64,000 bases of DNA, taken from contig NBIV01000125.1 of assembly GCA_003194525.1 (NCBI GenBank), positions 156,275 through 220,274 on the forward strand. The letters run 5' to 3'. Numbering within the stretch: the first letter of the stretch is position 1; each line of letters begins with the position of its first letter. A model generated the notes under the pieces. It was not told the DNA's origin. It searched no databases and was given only the letters and a program-made list of their open reading frames with translations. The DNA comes from Gracilariopsis chorda (lineage: Eukaryota; Rhodophyta; Florideophyceae; Gracilariales; Gracilariaceae). Position numbers and translations under genes: made by a program. This document shows, one piece after another, positions 51,140-61,538 of the stretch.

Positions 51140-52279
51140 TTTGGGCCTCTCAGCGTCCGCCTCTACCACGCCCACCCCCTGGCGTTAACTTACACCCGTC
51201 AGGAGGGGAATTTTATCCCTTATCCCGCCGCTCCGTCTAAGGAGGGGGAGGAGAACACTCGTTTTCGAGAAACGATATCGCTGTCACAACGGGAAACACA
51301 TAACATACGGAACACTGGTGCGCAAGCGGCTGAAACGCATCCCGTCGTCGACGGAGTCGAAGCCCCCGTTCCGGGGAGTAATTTGCGCCAACTTCCGCAA
51401 CGCTGCGGCGAAGAACCGAGGAACTCGGAAAACGTGCACGCCATCGCACGCTCGAAACCGTTCATACCGGACGCTGCTCCCCTGCGTGGAGACGGTGCAC
51501 CGTACTTAGCGGCCAAGCCCCTGAAAAGGGTGTCATCGGCACCTGCCCGGCACCCCCTAAAGGGGAATTTTGACCAAACTACCGGTGTACCGGAGTTATC
51601 CCCTGGCAACCCGTCAGTAGCCGGGGACACCACGGCGTCGCTGGAACGTATGGTGCAGAGCGCTCGTGTGCCTGGCATAGAGGCGGTTTGCCATCCAATC
51701 ACCGCGTCGCACACGACCCCCCAGGGGATCGTGGAAACGCCGATTCCGCAGGAGCGGTCATCTTCCCGCCAAATCGCGGTTCGTGAGCTCAACCGCGAAG
51801 GCGGAGCCCAAGTTCCCCACCGAATGGCGGTTTGCCCGCAATACCGCGAAAGCGGAAACGGCCCTGCCCCAATGGGGAATGACTTGGCGATGAGAACCAT
51901 GACGCCAAACACCCTCTTGAGGGATATTCTCCCGCACGAGCAGCGGCTGCTACCACAGCGCACGGCAACGCCGGACTTATCGCCGAACACACTGCTAAGG
52001 GACATTATACGGCACCGCGGGCAACCCTCACAAGAGAGTACAACCACCACCCGGCACGACCGGCAGGTCTACGAACGAGAGTTCGTAGTAGACCGACTTG
52101 TTGGACACACCTGGGACCAGGATGGTATTCTACAACACCGCGTCCGCTGGTACGGATATGACCCCAGTGGGGATACGTGGGAGCCAATCGAACACCTCCC
52201 ACGGTCGCAGGTTCTGCGATACCACCGTCAAACGGGAACTGCAGCCCCAGCCACGCTGGTTAATGCCCAAGTTGGGTAA
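51140..52279 (+). CDS. Element 1 chromodomain extension frame
   Basis: An open frame of 379 codons follows the pol stop TAA (51137) in the same phase, with no ATG near its beginning. It is mostly Pro/Arg/Ser-rich and disordered, then ends with a chromodomain (about 52079-52237): EFVVDRLVGHTWDQDG, HRVRWYGYDPSGDTWEP and a closing helix. The aromatic cage-like W-Y-W positions are present. Chromodomains on Ty3/Gypsy integrases guide insertion to marked chromatin. The same TAA is present in element 2, so the domain may be made by readthrough or from a separate message. Confidence 0.72.
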   Translation, partial: FGPLSVRLYHAHPLALTYTRQEGNFIPYPAAPSKEGEENTRFRETISLSQRETHNIRNTGAQAAETHPVVDGVEAPVPGSNLRQLPQRCGEEPRNSENVHAIARSKPFIPDAAPLRGDGAPYLAAKPLKRVSSAPARHPLKGNFDQTTGVPELSPGNPSVAGDTTASLERMVQSARVPGIEAVCHPITASHTTPQGIVETPIPQERSSSRQIAVRELNREGGAQVPHRMAVCPQYRESGNGPAPMGNDLAMRTMTPNTLLRDILPHEQRLLPQRTATPDLSPNTLLRDIIRHRGQPSQESTTTTRHDRQVYEREFVVDRLVGHTWDQDGILQHRVRWYGYDPSGDTWEPIEHLPRSQVLRYHRQTGTAAPATLVNAQVG

Positions 52280-52470
52280 CGTTGCCGCGCGAGCGGAGAG
52301 CGATAGGAAAGGATAACAAGGCAAGGTCCGTCGAAGACGGGGAACTCAACCGAGAAGCACCGTTCTAAACGGGAAAGTTTATTCAAGGGAGCAGCTAGCT
52401 CCCCACAATACTACACTAAACTAACTGGCATAGCCAGGGAAAGAAGAACCAGGAAACTGGACCAGAGGTT

Positions 52471-54258
52471 TCACTCACCCCCATCGTCCGGGGCGTAACC
52501 ACCAGCGAGGCGGTAGGCCAACGCGTCCGCCATGGTGGTGACATCCCCCGATACCTCGGCAGCGCTAAGACCGGCACCCCGGAGGAAACGTGCGATGATT
52601 TCGTTTTCATTCGCCGTCACCCCGCTGGGGATTGAAGGTCCGGCACTTGCCGCCGAAGGGTCAGCAGCCGGCTCGGCCGGAGATACCCCCTCTGGGAAAG
52701 CTTCCGCGCTAGCGCCGGTTTCCTCTACTTCCATCTCCCCGGGTTCTTCTGGTTCGTTATCGACCATTGGGTCATCCCCACCGTATGCGCGGTAGTAGTC
52801 GTCAGAATCGACGTACCCCACCGGGTGGTCTTCCGGCACATGCCGGGGCGTATCGCGAAGCTCGCGCGCCTCCTCGGAGGAAATTTACCGGAACTCCCAG
52901 GGGTCGAAGTAGATAAAATCCCCCGCAAGGGCGGTGTCTCTACCGAGTCCTGGACCATCGGTGTTACCGCCGCCGCCATCAAGACAACCGCTTTGCTCCA
53001 GCGGGACCTCACTCCAGCTAACGCTGTCGATGTACCCAAGTAATTGGAGGACCTCGTCATTGTTGGCCTGGCCCACAAGGGGGATGCGAAGATCGAGGTT
53101 TCGGATCGCTGCCCGCACACGCGGTTGAAGGAACCAGAGACGATACTGGTCGTACGCCTCGTTGAGGATATAAGCCGCAGTGCGGGCCGCTCAATCCGTA
53201 ACCACTACGGACCACAACCCCGACCGGGGATCCTGCATGACCAGCGAACTGAGGTACGTAAGTACCGGCGGGAGTTCTATGTAGCACCCCCGGCAGGCTT
53301 CATGGAAGCGCCACCACTCGGGGAGTGCTACATACCGACCTAGTCGGTGAGGTGGCGCAATCCGCTCTATCTCCACGTTCTGATACGGGATAAAATACCC
53401 GAATCGGGATCGCCAACGCCGCTCGTAGCGGATGAAGTTTTGGAGAAAGTTGGACCGGTATTGCCGGGGAAGGTACCTGAACTCCACCCGAATAATCGGT
53501 CGCTCCCAACAAAGGGCTTCTTGCCGCGCTGCGGGGAAATTCCTCCAAGCGAGGGTCTCGAGGCGGAACAGGTTCTCGCCGTACCCAATGTCCCCGCGAG
53601 TGCGGAAGTAGCTAACGTCGAAGCCAAACTCCGGTGGGACCGGTACATCGAATGGAGCCCGGCTCTGCCGTTGATACGCCATGCGCGTCAGCGCGGTCTG
53701 TGCCGCAGTGACGGTCTCGCCCGAGTTTCTTCGGAGGTGGTGACGCGGAATCGCAATCCGGTGACGCCAATCCCACGATGTGGTGACTGCTCTGGGCAGA
53801 TCCCCCGGAAGGGTGTCTGAACCATCCGCATAAGCGGTGACCAATCCCTCATTGAGGACGGCGACCGGGTGAAACCACGGGGCAAGGCGCAGGCGCGACG
53901 CGTGATTCCGATTCATCGGGTTGAGCCCCACCAGGGTGTTGTAAGTTGGCCAGTTGGACACCGGAGTGGTTCCGGAGGACACCACCGAAGGTGGTAGTGC
54001 GAAGGGATGGTCGGCTGCCGCAGCCATATTCCCCGGTTGTACCGGATTTCGATCGCCCTGAGGCAGGGGAACTGACCGGAAACCGGTGGTGTATCGCCCG
54101 AGAAGTCTCGGCGGTTGGCTGTGGTTGTTGATATTGTTGTCGCCGTTCATTTTTCCCTTTTGGAGGGTGGCTGTTGTTGTCGTTTGTGTGCTTGATGACT
54201 CTGGTGCAGAGGGATTTACCGGAGAACCGGAGACAAAGCACGTGCTTTTATCACCCAT
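52471..54258 (-). pseudogene. Element 1 antisense gene between pol and 3' LTR
   Basis: A single minus-strand frame of 596 codons starts at ATG 54258, only 58 bp inside the 3' LTR, and runs to 52471. Stops TGA at 53191 and TAA at 52885 correspond to TGG and GAA in element 2, so the ancestral frame was open. The product has a Gly/Asn/Thr-rich N-terminus, a long Arg/aromatic-rich middle (such as WRNFPAARQEALCWERPIIR and FIRYERRWRSRFGYFIPYQ), and an acidic Pro-rich C-terminus. No membrane segment or signal peptide is seen, so it is not env-like. The family is not recognised; plant Tat/Retand elements have antisense genes in this position. Confidence 0.7.
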
Positions 54259-54302
54259 TTTCGTCTGGGAATCCTCCGCCTCCGCGGTCTTTTTCCCGTC
54301 TT

Positions 54303-54313
54303 AAGGGGGGGGA
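54303..54313 (+). promoter_or_regulatory. Polypurine tract of element 1
   Basis: AAGGGGGGGGA ends 2 nt before the TG of the LTR at 54316; the standard plus-strand priming site, showing that this LTR is the 3' LTR of element 1. Confidence 0.85.
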
Positions 54314-54315
54314 TA

Positions 54316-55160
54316 TGAAGTGCAACGCCCTCAGGGAGGGATTCTGGGTACTTGAACGCTTTCCCGATATTATCGGTTGTGTAGTGTGTATATGAACTAC
54401 GCCCCACAATGGTGGGTATGGACACGTGGGACCCTGTTTTGGGTCAATTGGCAGTTGGCCACAGTAGTGGATGTTGCCACGGAATGTGGAGTATTTTAGT
54501 TAATTTTATTTATTATTTTCACACCCATTTCTGGGAAGCTAGTACTTAGTGCGACGGCGCACTGCGGTCGCACCAGTAAACCTTTCCCAACAAGGGACCC
54601 CAACCTGGGGAATTGGCTCTGAGCTTTACCGCCTCCGCGTGTTCTCAACTCCTCCTTGGAGGGAAGCACCGTAGTGTACGGAAGTTCACCCCCCTTGCAC
54701 ATCTAAAAGAGACCCATCATTGGGAGTACTAATTGTTCCAAGTGTCTTGGTGTTTCGCCCTGTATAGGGTTATTGTTACCGGCATCGCCGTATTTGTTCG
54801 TCGCTCTTGCGACTCACTTCGCCCTCTCTTCCTCGTCTTCGCCCTCTCTTCCTCGTCTTCGCCCTTCCTTTTTCCCCTTTTTAGGGTAGCACCTCCCGCT
54901 ATCCGCGGCTGTCGTGTGCGCATCTGCTCACACACCCCCACTTACGTGGAAGCATACCTCTACTGAGGATCACACCCGCTCACGCGGATACCGATTCTTC
55001 GCCTTCACCTCCCTGCGCAAGTCGCGACAGGTGTCCCTGGTCCTACAAACCGGCTTCGCCGTGACACCTCTGGGAGGGCTCTACCCAACTGGGTTCACCT
55101 CGTGAGAGGAAGATCCCGAACGTCTTTCGGTGTTTCTCCCCTTTGGGGCGTTGCACCACA
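54316..55160 (+). repeat. LTR shared by elements 1 and 2
   Basis: The 845-bp LTR starts TGAAGTGCAACGCC and ends GGCGTTGCACCACA. A polypurine tract precedes it and a primer-binding-like TGGTCTCCCGACC (55164-55176) follows, so it is at once 3' LTR of element 1 and 5' LTR of element 2. It contains a duplicated segment at about 54831-54860 (CGCCCTCTCTTCCTCGTCTT twice). Confidence 0.92.
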
Positions 55161-55265
55161 AAGTGGTCTCCCGACCTAGAATCGGTTTTTGTTTTCCCTC
55201 TTACGAGGTTTGTTTTTATTCACTGGAAGTTCCGTGATCGTTTCCCGTCGTAACGGTATTTTCTC

Positions 55266-57440
55266 ATGTCGAGAAATCCCTCCGACGCGGAGCCAGTGGT
55301 TACGCGTAGTCGCTCCCGCGACAACGCGGACACTTCCGAAGTTCGGTTCGTACCCCGTATCCCTATACGGACAAGTTCCAGCCGTGCTGGCGCCGCTTCA
55401 TCGAGGAATGATACCCCCGACCGGGAACCCCGGAACCTCCTTTTGCCCTCGTTATCACCCCCGCAGGGGAATGCAGCATCGACTCCGGCTGTTGCCGCAG
55501 TGCCCCAGGCACCCCGGCCTGCCCCCGCTGTCGCGGCTTCAAGTCCCCGTGGAACGGGCGATAACACCCCCCAGGGGACGTCCCTGGAATCCCAGGTCCG
55601 CGCTCTGTGGACCGCCCATGACACCCTTGTAGGGGAACTAAAATCCCTCCAAGAGGTGGTCTCGGCAACCCCCGTAAAGGAGGTCACCGAGGAACTCCGT
55701 ATTTTACGGTCTGACGTCAACTCCGTGTTGGAGAGTTTGGGACAACCCGCCGCCTTCATCGAAGGAGTTGAAGCCCGATTTGATCGGATTGGTGCCCGCC
55801 TGGAGACGCTGGAGCAGTTCGTCCTCATGGACAAACCATCCCCGGGTGATCCGGTAAACGAGGCATCGCACAACGACCAGCTTGCTGGGAAGAAGAAACG
55901 CCGTCACCGACGGAAACATCACCGAAAATATTCGGACTCCGATTCTTCGACATCGTCGGACTCATCCCGAAACCATTCGGTTAGCTCGAGCTCCTCGGAC
56001 TCCGACTCAGAGGACGAGAAGCGAGGCTACTCCTCCCGCTCGATGCGGTCATCGGCCACTGAAGGTGTGGTCCGAACCCGCCAGAAGGGGAGAAGACACC
56101 CCGGTCTCCGGGAATTGAAACCGACAAACCCGGATTACCGGAAGCTTTTATCATACCGGTACTACCGGCTTGAAGATTCGTCACTTGGACGTACGCCCCG
56201 TGGTACGGGAAAGGTGCGAGAATGCATTAAGCAAATGCAGCTCTCGCTGCGCAACCAGTATTTTACTGGAGAGGACCCAGTCCTAGTACTGGATTTCCTA
56301 TCCCGCTTTGTAGCGGAGGCCGATATCCTCGGTATGAATGAGGGACAAGCCTATTTGGCTTTACCGTATTTCTTACGGGGAGTGGCGGAGGACCAATACA
56401 CCTCTGTCAGAGGATCTTCTCGCGCCTCCGAGGGAGGAGTTACTTGCTGGCCGGAGGCTGTGCAGTATCTTCTGCGCTCCTACGCCACCAACACCGCTAT
56501 TCAGCAGGCTATCCTCGCTTTGCGAGATACACGCCAGCGTGCTGGAGAGACCGAGACCGATTACTCGGTGCGCCTTAACAAGGCTTTCCACAGATGTGGT
56601 AACGTATACCCCGCTGGGGAGCGCAGTACCATGTTCATTGATGGTCTTGACCCGGCAATCCGGAGTTTAGTTACCCGTTATCGGGGGGACAAGCGAAGGA
56701 TCACCTACCTCGAGCTGGTCCAACACGCTCGAGCGGAAGGGGATGCACTTCGTGCAAGAACTCCGAACAATCGGTCTAAATCCGCCAAGGCGTTGTTGCT
56801 GGAAAGCCAAGCTTCCTCTCTCCCGCTCACCGCGGATGGGAACCCTGGACAGGGATTTGATACCGTGCATTTAGCGCAGGGGGATGGTGTGTCCATACCC
56901 ACCAGTGAGTTACCGTCAACGACGGAGATGACCCATGATACGGGAACAGAAGATCCCGTTCTATACGGTGGTAACAGTCGGGTTCAACCCCAACGACTCC
57001 CGTTTTCAAACGGTCAATCCCGTTATCAACGGCCTGGATGGACTGACACCCGCCCTGCGGTTCGCTTCTCCGATACTCGGAATAATAATCCGCGTGTCGC
57101 GGTGCTGGCTCTCATTTGCCACCTGTGCTATGCCCATGGCCATACCTCTCCTCAGTGTATTTGTTCACTGAAGGATATGGCCAAGGTGGTGGCAAATTAT
57201 GAGGCCCTCACTCCAGAGGAGAAACGTTCCGTCCCGACGGCTTCCTACCTCCGTGCTAAAACGGACTTCTCCCACGCCCTACCACAGACCCCGCGTGCGC
57301 GGCAAGCTTCATACACCCCGATTCGGGAGATCACGCAACCATCCGTTGCAACCCCCGCTTATGCGGATAGAAACCCCCGTCAACGGGATGAAGCACTCGT
57401 TGTCGAGGAAACCAACCCACCGCCGAAGGCGGAAAACTAA
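55266..57440 (+). CDS. gag: Element 2 gag, intact
   Basis: The 724-residue structural protein starts at ATG 55266, about 105 nt after the LTR. It has a disordered N-terminus rich in Arg/Ser/Pro, a predicted coiled coil (about 120-190), an SR-like basic/acidic linker (KKKRRHRRKHHRKYSDSDSS), a capsid-like helical region (about 290-510) and a CCHC knuckle CHLCYAHGHTSPQC at about 617-630. The C-terminus is Pro/Glu-rich. Pol follows in the -1 frame immediately after the stop, so frameshifting or reinitiation would be needed for pol. Confidence 0.92.
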   Translation: MSRNPSDAEPVVTRSRSRDNADTSEVRFVPRIPIRTSSSRAGAASSRNDTPDREPRNLLLPSLSPPQGNAASTPAVAAVPQAPRPAPAVAASSPRGTGDNTPQGTSLESQVRALWTAHDTLVGELKSLQEVVSATPVKEVTEELRILRSDVNSVLESLGQPAAFIEGVEARFDRIGARLETLEQFVLMDKPSPGDPVNEASHNDQLAGKKKRRHRRKHHRKYSDSDSSTSSDSSRNHSVSSSSSDSDSEDEKRGYSSRSMRSSATEGVVRTRQKGRRHPGLRELKPTNPDYRKLLSYRYYRLEDSSLGRTPRGTGKVRECIKQMQLSLRNQYFTGEDPVLVLDFLSRFVAEADILGMNEGQAYLALPYFLRGVAEDQYTSVRGSSRASEGGVTCWPEAVQYLLRSYATNTAIQQAILALRDTRQRAGETETDYSVRLNKAFHRCGNVYPAGERSTMFIDGLDPAIRSLVTRYRGDKRRITYLELVQHARAEGDALRARTPNNRSKSAKALLLESQASSLPLTADGNPGQGFDTVHLAQGDGVSIPTSELPSTTEMTHDTGTEDPVLYGGNSRVQPQRLPFSNGQSRYQRPGWTDTRPAVRFSDTRNNNPRVAVLALICHLCYAHGHTSPQCICSLKDMAKVVANYEALTPEEKRSVPTASYLRAKTDFSHALPQTPRARQASYTPIREITQPSVATPAYADRNPRQRDEALVVEETNPPPKAEN

Positions 57441-60400
57441 CTGAGGGAGTCTCCCCTTTGGGAGAGGCGTCCTCAAGAACGAGGCTGTTGGCGCCCGAGG
57501 CGTCCTCGCCTCACTCCCCGGTGAAAGTCCTCTCGAGGAAAGACACCGCTGACGCGGACTCTGCGCACCTCGGTGTGTTGCGTCGCCCGTGGATACGGAG
57601 TAAAAATCCCCGGATTCCCGGTAGAGTCTTGGTCTTGGCCAAGCGCAATTATAAGGTCTATGCCGACCTTGGCCTTGACCCCCAGTTTATGGTGAGGTTT
57701 CTCACCGTCCTGGATACAGGTGCAGGCCCCAACTTCGTTGTGGAATCATTGTTACCCCCGCTTGTGCGGTCTCGCATCCGCTCTGACGCGGTCCCCGACA
57801 TTTCGGATGCGAATAACAACCCGTTACAAACGGTGGGCACAGTGGACCTCGTCGTGAGACTTGGTACCTCCGTGGTGAAGTTGGACTTCATCGTTTGCCG
57901 TTCATTGGCAGCACCAGTCATACTGGGATGTGATTACTGCGACAGATTTGTCGACGCAATCAGGCCCCGCCTCAGGCGTGTAGAACTTGACGACGGATCG
58001 TCGGTTCCGATTGTTCGCCGCCCGCTAAAGCGGTCCTCTCGGAAACAAGTTCCGCTCTCTGCTGCGCAGGAACCACCACCCGCGTCCCGCGAGTCCACCA
58101 AGCTCCGCGTCGTTGCCTCGGTTTCTATACCGGCTGAGTCCCAAGTCTGGGTGCAGGTAAATTCCCGTCAACACGGTCTTCGGGTTATACACCCCTCGCC
58201 TCGTTGTACGAGAAATCCCAGCTGGCGCTGGCTAATGGAATTGTCTCCATTTCCCCGGATGTCCCTTTCCGGATATTGGTTGCCAACCTTGGCAAACACC
58301 CCCAGTATCTGGTCAAACACCAAGTAATTGGGAGTGTAACCCCCCATCCTATGGGAATGCTGCCAACAAAGATGACAGCCGCCGATGTACTCGGAGTTAC
58401 CACCTCTTCTGAGGAGTTCGCCCCGCCGTCCGAAGACGTCAAGTCTAAGGAGGGGGAGGAAACCGCTACTTCAGCGCCGAACATACCGAGTAACTCGGAA
58501 TTGCGAACCACACCTGTTCCACAGGACAATGCTCCATCGAGCAATGACCGGATTGATCCGGAAAAAGCACATGAAGCGCTGGACTTCAGCCACGTGCCAG
58601 AGTCGCACCGCGAAAAACTCCGTACTATGTTACGGGAATTCACCACAATGTGGGATGGCTCGCTTGGCGAGATTAATGCAACGGAACACCGGATCGATTT
58701 AATCCCCGGTGCGCGACCGGTTGCACAACCCCCTTACAGGGCAGGTCCGAAAGCTCGGGAGGAGGAGCAGTCCCAAGTGGACAAGATGCTCCGCGCAGGT
58801 GTGATTGAGCCCGCTCAATCACCCTGGGCATCCCCAGTTGTACTGGCTTTAAAGGCCGACGGAACCTGGAGGTTCTGTGTCGACTACCGCCGGCTCAATG
58901 CCGTGACTGTTAGGGACACGTACCCCATCCCTCGTAGGGACGAGTGCATTGACTCCCTTGGAGACGCCACCGTGTTCACGGCCCTTGATGCCAATTGGGG
59001 ATATTGGCAAGTACCTGTCAGACAGGAGGATCGCGACAAAACCGCATTCACCTGCCATGCAGGAACGTACCGCTTCAAGCGGATGCCATTTGGGTTAACC
59101 AACGCCCCCGCCACCTTTCAGCGTGCAGTAGATATTCTACTCAACCGCTTTAAGTGGCGGAGTTGTCTGGTCTACCTTGATGATATTATCATCTTCTCCA
59201 ACTCGTTGGACGACCATCTCACTCACGTCCGAGACGTGTTGACCGTACTCCGCGATGCGGGAATTACCCTCAAGTTGAGAAAATGCGAGTTTTTCACAGA
59301 TACTGTGAAGTATCTTGGTCACATTATCCGTCCTGGACGGTTAGCGATCGAGAAAGCTCGAGTCAAATCCCTCGTTGAGGCGAAAGAACCCCGTACTCAA
59401 ACGGAACTGCGCTCCTTTCTGGGGCTGGTTAACGTCTATCGACGGTTTATCCCGAACTTTTCGGATACTGCAGCGCCCCTGAACGCGTTGTTGCGAAAGG
59501 GGAACCCCCCAAAACTGGGAATATTTACGCCCGAGCAATCGGAAGCCTTCAACTCCTTAAAGGAGGCTGTCACATCAGCACCAATCCTACATCTCCCAAA
59601 ACTTGGGTTGCCATACTCCGTAGATACGGGCTCGAGCGACTACCAAGTCGGGTGTGCTCTTTTTCAAACCACCCCCGAGGGGGAACGGCATCCAATTGGT
59701 TATTGGTCACGTTCGCTCAATGTTCATGAGCGGAACTACTCCGTATCGGAGAAAGAGTGCCTCGCCGTCGTATGTACGATGACCACTCTGCGCCCCTACC
59801 TTATGGGAATTCACTTCACCGTGTACACGGATCATTCCTCATTGAGGTGGTTGATGAATATCTCCGACCCGTCGGGACGCCTCATGCGCTGGAGACTCCG
59901 CCTCGCGGAATATGACTTTCAAGTCATTTATAAAAAGGGTGCGCAGAACACTCAGGCCGACGCTTTATCGCGGTTACCCACAAGTGGGGAAGCACTCCCA
60001 ACGGAGGATGATGAAGTCCCATGCTTCATGGCTATAGACCCGGATGATCCGGAATATGCCGTCGAGGCTAGGCCAGAAACCTGGGACGAGGATGCTGATT
60101 TTGACGAACTACTCGCATCGCGAGATAAATCTGAGAACCCGTTACCGGGAAACTTTGTACCGGTATCACCGGAAGAAATGATCCGAGAACAATTCGGCGA
60201 CCCATTCTGTACGAGAATTCGTGCCCGTATCAACGGTGGTGAAGATCTCCCTTTCGGGGTAAACGACAAAGGCTACCTCGTAAGAAAGGTCGAAGCCCGC
60301 CCACAGATCGTGGTACCACATTCCCTGCAATCGCGGGTGTTACATCTATCACACTACGCCCCCATTGGAGGTCACCCAGGTGGGAGGAAACTCTACCTAA

Positions 60401-61538
60401 CCCTGCGAAGGGATTTCTATTGGCCCGCAATGGCGGTGGATTGCTACGCAACTGTGCGGTTTTGTAGCGAATGCACGAAGAATCGCGTCAAACTCCGCAA
60501 AAATGCGAAGAAGATGAAACTATTCCCCGCAAGGGCGCCGCTCGAGTTTATTGCGATCGATATTCTCGTACCATTACTCACCACGAAACGTGGAAACAAG
60601 TTTCTACTTGTCATTACCGACCGCTTTTCTAAGCTGGTACGGACTGTCCCTCTTCGGAGGATAACCGCTCTCACGGTGGCCCAGGCTCTGGTGACGCACT
60701 GGATTTTTGTCTACGGTCCCCCTGTAGAGGTGCTCTCTGACAACGGGAAGCAGTTCGTGAGCAAGTTCTTCCAGGATTTTTGTCGCATCCTGGATGTCGA
60801 GAACTTGTTCACGACTACCTACCACCCCCCAGTGTAATGGGCAAGTTGAACGGTTTAACCGGACGTTACTCGCGGCGTTACGTTCCTACGTCGCTGACCA
60901 CCCAACGAATTGGGATCTCTACGCTGATGCGGTAACCTACGCGTACAATACGCAGGTACACCGGACTACTGGAGTTTCGCCATTCGAGTTAGTTTCTATC
61001 TAGAACACCCCCGCCTGTGGCGCTGGAACCCCAAGCTACCTTGGACAATTTCCCATCTGTGGGTATCTACCGGCAGCAATGGAAGCAATGGCTTTCCAAG
61101 CTGGTCCCCGCTGCGCGGAAGTCTATGGCACGGGCCCAAGCCGCTTACAAGCGGGATTTTGACGCTCGCTTGCGAGGAAAACCGTCCCCGATTCGGGCAA
61201 ATAACTACGTCTTCATCAGGAAGGAATACTACAACCCGGAACGGGAGAAGCGTCACAAACTCTCGCCTGTGGCGGATGGACCCTTCAAGGTGATCTCTGT
61301 TAACACCGACCCTGTCGTGGTAGAGATGGGGGACACGCACGAACGGATTTCCCGTGATCGTGTTGTCCTTGCCCCTCCTCCCTCGTCAGAGGTAGTCCTG
61401 GGTCCAGGCAACCCCGTTTCTACGGACTCCGCTACACCGGAACAATCCGGGAGTACTAGACGTACGGTTACTACCACACCCCAGCCGGGGACTCTCAGAC
61501 CTACCGACTCTGTCGGACTCACCGGCTCAGCCGGGTAA
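57441..61538 (+). pseudogene. pol: Element 2 pol: protease, RT, RNase H, integrase (three frameshifts)
   Basis: Frame 2 (57441 to about 58195) carries protease VLDTGAG (57706 onward). A 1-nt deletion near 58195 shifts to frame 1 (58196-60830), which holds RT (RFCVDYRRLNAV, FKRMPFGLTNAPATFQ and VYLDDIIIF), RNase H (DTGSSDYQVG, YTDHSSLRW and QADALSRL) and integrase Zn-region and catalytic Asp in AIDIL and LSDNG. A 1-nt insertion in a C run near 60830 moves the catalytic Glu (QVERFN) to frame 2, and a third shift near 60995 moves the integrase C-terminus to frame 3, ending at TAA 61536. Confidence 0.9.

Larger units (their letters stand above)
27105..55160 (+). mobile_element. Ty3/Gypsy chromodomain-type element 1, carrying nested insertions
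   Basis: The complete outline is: 5' LTR 27105-27708 plus 44577-44804 (split by an insertion); primer-binding-like site TGGTCTCCCGACC (44808-44820); gag, pol, chromodomain frame and antisense gene; purine tract AAGGGGGGGGA (54303-54313); 3' LTR 54316-55160. LTR termini are TGAAGTGCAACGCC and GGCGTTGCACCACA, near-inverted repeats. Protease-RT-RNase H-integrase order makes it Ty3/Gypsy. The copy is dead: at least a dozen in-frame stops and two frameshifts. Its 3' LTR also serves as 5' LTR of element 2. Confidence 0.9.

Noticed and set aside
45054..52887. Density of stop codons in element 1 looked like targeted inactivation (RIP-like or editing)
   Set aside because: The changes are mixed (TCA to TAA, GAG to TAG, TGG to TAG, TCC to TAA), not C-to-T biased, and about one in twenty random substitutions makes a stop; neutral decay is enough without a full count.
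52471..54258. env-like interpretation of the antisense gene
   Set aside because: No signal peptide, no membrane span, no glycosylation-rich ectodomain pattern, and it is on the opposite strand.
54496..54702. Short frames within LTRs that recur in each copy
   Set aside because: They recur only because the LTRs are repeats; they are about 65 codons, non-conserved at ends and without family features.
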